Assembly (NCBI GenBank): GCA_964036155.1
Contig: OZ038422.1
Span: 16,267,201 to 16,331,200 of the forward strand
Reading direction: 5' to 3'
Length of the DNA: 64,000 nt
Origin: Diploscapter coronatus
Lineage: Eukaryota > Nematoda > Chromadorea > Rhabditida > Rhabditidae
Under the pieces are notes generated by a model, which saw only the letters and a list, made by a program, of their open reading frames with translations, ran no database searches and was not told where the DNA came from. Of this stretch, positions 59,892-64,000 are shown piece after piece. The position numbers were made by a program, and so were the translations under genes. The first letter of the stretch is position 1; each line of letters opens with the position of its first letter.

Positions 59892-60816
59892 TCAGCGTTT
59901 ATGCATAATTTTGACAGAATAATAGAGTTGTGTGTACGAAGTCGATGTTCGTTTCACAAGCCGTGAAATAGGGGAAGCGATACGATGAGGCATCGTCTGT
60001 GTAGGCACTCCTAGAAATACAGAAATTTTGTTGGCAAAACATTAGATTGAATTTCGTAAAGAACGAAAAAAGAATTTCAAGCAAGATGAATAGTATGACA
60101 TAGAAATAAGACTTCACAATATGACAGAGCAATTTCAGTAAAAAGATGAAAAACTTTAAATAAACTAAGAGGCAGAACACTTCTCAATTTCTTGAAAAAA
60201 TACTGTCTTTTTCTAAGACATTTTTTTATTGTAGGGATGAGTGAGACAGAATTGAATTTTGAAAAATCGGAACCGAAATTAAAATGTTCTCCCCAAAATT
60301 TTGGAATCTGAATCGAACTCGACCAAAAGCCGTCGGAATAGGAACCGGAATTCCGTCTCGTCCCTACTTTATTGTAAAATGAATGCAATTTTCAAATTAC
60401 CTAGATTTTTTGTATTAAAAACTGATAATTCAAACCATTTGTTGGTCTCAGCATCCACGCAATACCCTTTTCCGTCTTTGACTCGCATCACTGTGATTTC
60501 AAAGTCAATTCGCATTTTCTCGGCTGGAAATCGCACCCGGGTTGCCACTGCCTGAATTTCATCGAGTCTAATTTAAAAAAAAAAAAAAAAAATCATTAAA
60601 AATTACCAGCCAAGTGTGATGCTTCAATGTGAATCTGGCCTGCCAAATACCGGCTTCTTTCCTCTTCAAGCCCATCCCCAATCCTGGGTTCTCCCACAGC
60701 ATCTTGCATTCACGCATTATCGACGTATCGTTTGATGCAATATCTTTTCTAAAATACGAATGGCAACTTGAATTCGGCATAATTGGCGGAAATAAGTCGC
60801 ACAAAATGAGCAACAT
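59892..60816 (-). CDS. Hypothetical protein of about 159 residues
   Basis: Three exons, 60816-60607 (70 codons), 60551-60401 and 60010-59892, join with consistent phases (0 and 1). The protein starts MLLILCDLFPPIMPNSSCHS, contains MRECKMLWENPGLGMGLKRK and GIWQARFTLKHHTWL, then IDFEITVMRVKDGKGYCVDA, and ends with a basic, Ser/Thr-rich tail (…YYSVKIMHKR). I recognise no domain. Phase agreement over three exons is the main support. The start is uncertain: an acceptor (TATTTTAG) inside exon 1 near 60753 suggests that an upstream exon, perhaps of a longer gene, could replace the first 20 codons. Confidence 0.45.
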
Positions 60817-61200
60817 CTTTTCTGGATTTGACGAGACGACAAAATGATGGACACGATAGAAATAGTAATAGAAATTGATATGGAATGAAAGAATTCATCA
60901 TTTTTCATCATTTCGAATCCGGCAACTCGAAAACCTTACAACCTCGTCACTTTATGAGATGATATGCAAAAGTGAGAGAGAGAGAGAGAGCCTATCCCCT
61001 GTATTTCCGCATCCTTAAATACTTTCTTTTTTCGCAAAGTGGTGAGGTTGTGAGATTCTGGAATATCCTTAAATTCAAGAGACATTTCGTCATTTTGCAT
61101 TATCTCATTCTGTCATTACACTGCTTCCAAATTACCTATATGAATATTTCGAATAGTTGATAACGGAACTCTCAAAACCACTTACCTATCTGATATGAAG
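60817..61200. other. Gap between two minus-strand genes
   Basis: About 380 bases. A GA-repeat (AGAGAGAGAGAGAGAG) lies at about 60973-60990. No exon was recognised. It may be a promoter of the downstream gene, or an intron if the two minus-strand genes are one. Confidence 0.3.
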
Positions 61201-62918
61201 TTAGTCGAAAAGGAAGACCGATAGATGGGCGTAGATCCGAGGGAAAAATGAACCGAATATTGATTCGGATTGACTGTTAAGCATAGCCAAAATTTGATGA
61301 TACACCAAGAAAAGCATAAATTGAATGAACCTGGTCAATTTCTGGAGGAATCGAATTTGAGCCGACAACGTGAACTGACGATAGAAGAATACTATTCAAG
61401 ACGATTAGGAATAACGTTAGACAGACAGAAAATATCAGGATGAAATGGTGATAAAAATAGGAAAAGTTTCTGAAGCTTATAAAAACTGTGATTGGAAAAA
61501 TATTACTACCTGACTAGCGATCTCGAAAACTTATGCCTCCTCATCAAGCTATTCTTCTTACAGGTGTAATAATGAATGCAAGGAATGCAACATGTGAAGA
61601 GCATTCCGATTGACAGAAACGTCGATATGACTGAATGGAAGAGGAGCTGGATGCAGTTTGGGAAGCAGTTGAGGTGACGATCCACGAAGACTCGAGAAGC
61701 GCGCACCGGCCAACACTCGTCGTACTCGTTCAGACGACCTCCGTCACTAGAAGTTTAGTGATATTGTAGAAGACCGAAAAAGTCGACCAAAATGGCACAA
61801 AGGTATGAAAGAACGGAATTAGGGTCTTGCTCGCAGACGAATTGACGATTATAAAATAGTCTATTGAATTATTTTGATGCTAATTTTATATACTGAATTC
61901 AAACTTTGAATCTTCAAACCTGCGCAGCATCTATTCTGCTTCTATTGGTCGGCCATCGTCGATACAAAATGACAAAGAAAAATCACCTGACGTCGACCGC
62001 CAGAATAAAGTGTTCGAATGGAGTGAGATAAACATGGGATGGAGGCAGACGGACTGGATTTTTATAGAACAGCATTCGTCTGTATAAAGTAAATTGTCAA
62101 GAATCTCTTTTCGGCTGACGTTACCGATATGAAAAGTAAAGCAAAACTAGTCGCCAGATCAATGAGAGTATCGATATAAATGTTGAGATTAATAGTGTCC
62201 AAGGAAGAACCTGCATATGAAAATTATCTCTCATCAAAGTGCAGATTTCTTACATGAGGTCCAGCACACCTGCAGGAAGTAATAAAGAAGAAGTTGAGTA
62301 TGGTCACAGGAGTATCGTGAAGAATCATGAATAAGAAGCCGACTCGGAAACAGTTGAAGGCCTGAGATCAGAAAATTCAATGATTCCAAATAATCCGACT
62401 CTCAACCTGTATCCATTCAGAAACAGCTTCAACGATAACGCAGAACCCACTCCGATAGGGAGCAATATGAAGGCGTTCAGCGAAAGCATTTTCGATGCAC
62501 AACATCTGAAAAACAAAGGACAGCCTTAAGATAATATTTTCTGGGTTACCAGCAAAAGTGAGCAAAGAATTGATCCACAAACAGCTATAACTACCATTGT
62601 AACAACGAACCAAAGTTTCAGAGGAAATGAGACTACGGAAGTCTGAAAAACAACGAACTTTCTAGTAAAAAATTTCGTACCTACCCTCAAAGTGAATGAT
62701 GTATGAATCCAGTTTGCCAACGATGAGATGCACAAAATTAAAAATGTCAGAGCATAGAGAGTGTGCATAATTCGACCTAAATTTATTTCGAATGGAATTT
62801 GTTCAGCTCAACTATCTTTTGTACCTTTGAGCAAAGGTGTCGATGGACTTGCTATAGCGAATCCGGATGCGTACAAGGTGTTGAGCAGAGACAGAACTGT
62901 CTGCGGGGATGAAGCCAT
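61201..62918 (-). CDS. Multi-pass membrane protein, 343 residues, family unknown
   Basis: Nine exons (62918-62825, 62776-62685, 62643-62551, 62505-62407, 62361-62254, 62210-62125, 62079-61987, 61746-61510, 61330-61201) sum to 1032 bases with every phase correct. At least six hydrophobic segments are visible: ALTFLILCISSLANWI, LWFVVTMVVIAVCGSILCSL, VGFLFMILHDTPVTILNFFF, LLISTFISILSLIWRLVLLY, VISTFLSIGMLFTCCIPCIH and FIQFMLFLVYHQILAML. A seventh near residue 15-35 would be weak. There is a large hydrophilic loop between the fourth and fifth (MLFYKNPVRLPPSH…VDRHLNCFPN) with cysteines. Length and topology are near those of nematode chemoreceptors, but no receptor-family motif was recognised. It could equally be a transporter-like or scaffold membrane protein. 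Confidence 0.65.
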
Positions 62919-64000
62919 TTTTGGAGGATGAATCGGGAAAGCTCAATTCACCAGCCGAAGCTAAATGGACGAGAGAAGTCGATATTGCCGAAACGCAACT
63001 AGCTTGGCCGGAAGAGTGAAACTGGAAGAGAAACCGGAAGACGCGAAGACAGAAGGACTGAATGAAGAAACTGCTGAAGGACAAATGAGAAAGACACGCA
63101 TCTTTTGCTCCAAAATGCTGCCGCAAGCAAGGCATCCTCTAAACTGGCTAAATTGAAAGTCAACAACTTTGTTGTGATCGAAAATCGCTGTTTAACTACT
63201 TGGCGAAATCAAATTGCAAACAACACTGCGAACTCCGCAAACTAACTTCAAGCTGTATTTAGATTCAGAACATCCATGAATATCAAGTCTACAGAGCTTC
63301 AATTTTCAGATATCAACCCTGTGTACAGGGTTGAGAAGGAATTCCAACTCAGATTTCGAAAATTTTCGATAAAACTCCTCCTCAGCCCTATCTCTTAGTC
63401 TGTTTGGATAACAAGAATAGTATATTATTGAATAAATCAATAAAATACCGTTAGACATGCTTGTCTTGTGGCTATTTATCATCTTGAATTAAATTTATAG
63501 AAATATAAAGGGTTTAAAGCTAATTTCGATAGTGACTCCGACTACGATCTTAACTCCCACTTCAATGTCGAACTTCGAAACACCAATTCCATCTTAACTA
63601 TGATCCTGAACGTCCCTTATTCAGAAATCGGCGTCTTATTTGCTATAATACAGAGTACACCCGAAATTTATAAGCATTCGAACATTACAATTCGCATTGA
63701 AATGAATATCTATGGACTTTGATTATGGAATGTTACTGATAAATGCAGAATTCAGAGTAACAAAATGATAATTTCTTCTCAAAATGCAACGCAATTTCAT
63801 CTAGCCTACCACTTACTGAGCCCTCTAAAATCTAGAAATGTTTATAACTTTCATCCTATCATCTTATAGGTTTTGATTATTGCTCCTCATGAACAGTTGA
63901 AGAACAATTTCAATTTTAAAATATTTCCTATGATTTTATCCAAGTACGTTCTTTGCATAAACATGATATATTTCCATTATCATGATCTGCGAACAATACA
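62919..64000. other. Right-end region, upstream of the membrane-protein gene
   Basis: Bases 62919-63160 are less AT-rich and probably 5' UTR or promoter; frames on both strands there lack homology. The remainder (63170-64000) is AT-rich with no recognised exon. Confidence 0.35.

Overview
The window is AT-rich, intron-dense animal nuclear DNA, almost certainly from a nematode. Four things point that way: T-rich TTTTCAG-like 3' splice sites; several genes with such an acceptor a few bases before the ATG, as expected for spliced-leader addition; a class-2 lipase of the kind nematodes have expanded; and antimicrobial peptides with the cysteine spacing of nematode ABF/ASABF peptides. All gene models here were spliced by hand from reading frame, GT..AG borders and phase. 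No rRNA, true tRNA or CRISPR array was seen.

Layout. 1-1904 (-): 5' part of a NOC2-like ribosome-assembly gene. 2758-3125 (+): small single-pass membrane protein. 3575-8865 (-): TFIP11/STIP-1 spliceosome disassembly factor. 10225-22595 (+): folliculin (FLCN) with kilobase introns. 22942-24615: a 1.67 kb foldback element bordered by TTAA. 25935-27776 (+): ML/GM2-activator-like secreted lipid-binding protein. 28432-29603 (+): saposin-B protein. 30297-35692: a cluster of three cysteine-rich antimicrobial-type genes in and between the arms of a 1.5 kb inverted duplication. 37230-40383 (+): secreted class-2 lipase. 41116-43578 (+): unrecognised gene. 44095-54815 (+): DIS3L2 exoribonuclease. 55772-59672 (+): secreted Asn/Gly/Ser/Thr-rich protein between two furin-like sites. 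59892-60816 (-): hypothetical gene. 61201-62918 (-): multi-pass membrane protein.

The most interesting region is 30-35.7 kb. Two mirror-image genes encode secreted proteins with two tandem 8-cysteine ABF-like CS-alpha-beta modules, and the gene between them encodes three. In the seven modules an intron in phase 0 recurs just before the fourth cysteine in six cases clearly (and in the seventh one residue earlier), and all three genes share a copied promoter with a TATA box and GATA-like sites. The two mirror copies are almost identical in promoter and signal-peptide exon but very different in the exon that finishes module 2. That pattern fits duplication, partial homogenisation and diversifying selection.

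The housekeeping genes (NOC2, TFIP11, FLCN, DIS3L2) show no operon-like spacing. The middle of the window collects secreted lipid-handling and host-defence genes (ML/GM2A-like, saposin, ABF-like, lipase), which could be a gut or lysosomal expression neighbourhood; this is inference. Many introns carry short inverted-repeat elements.
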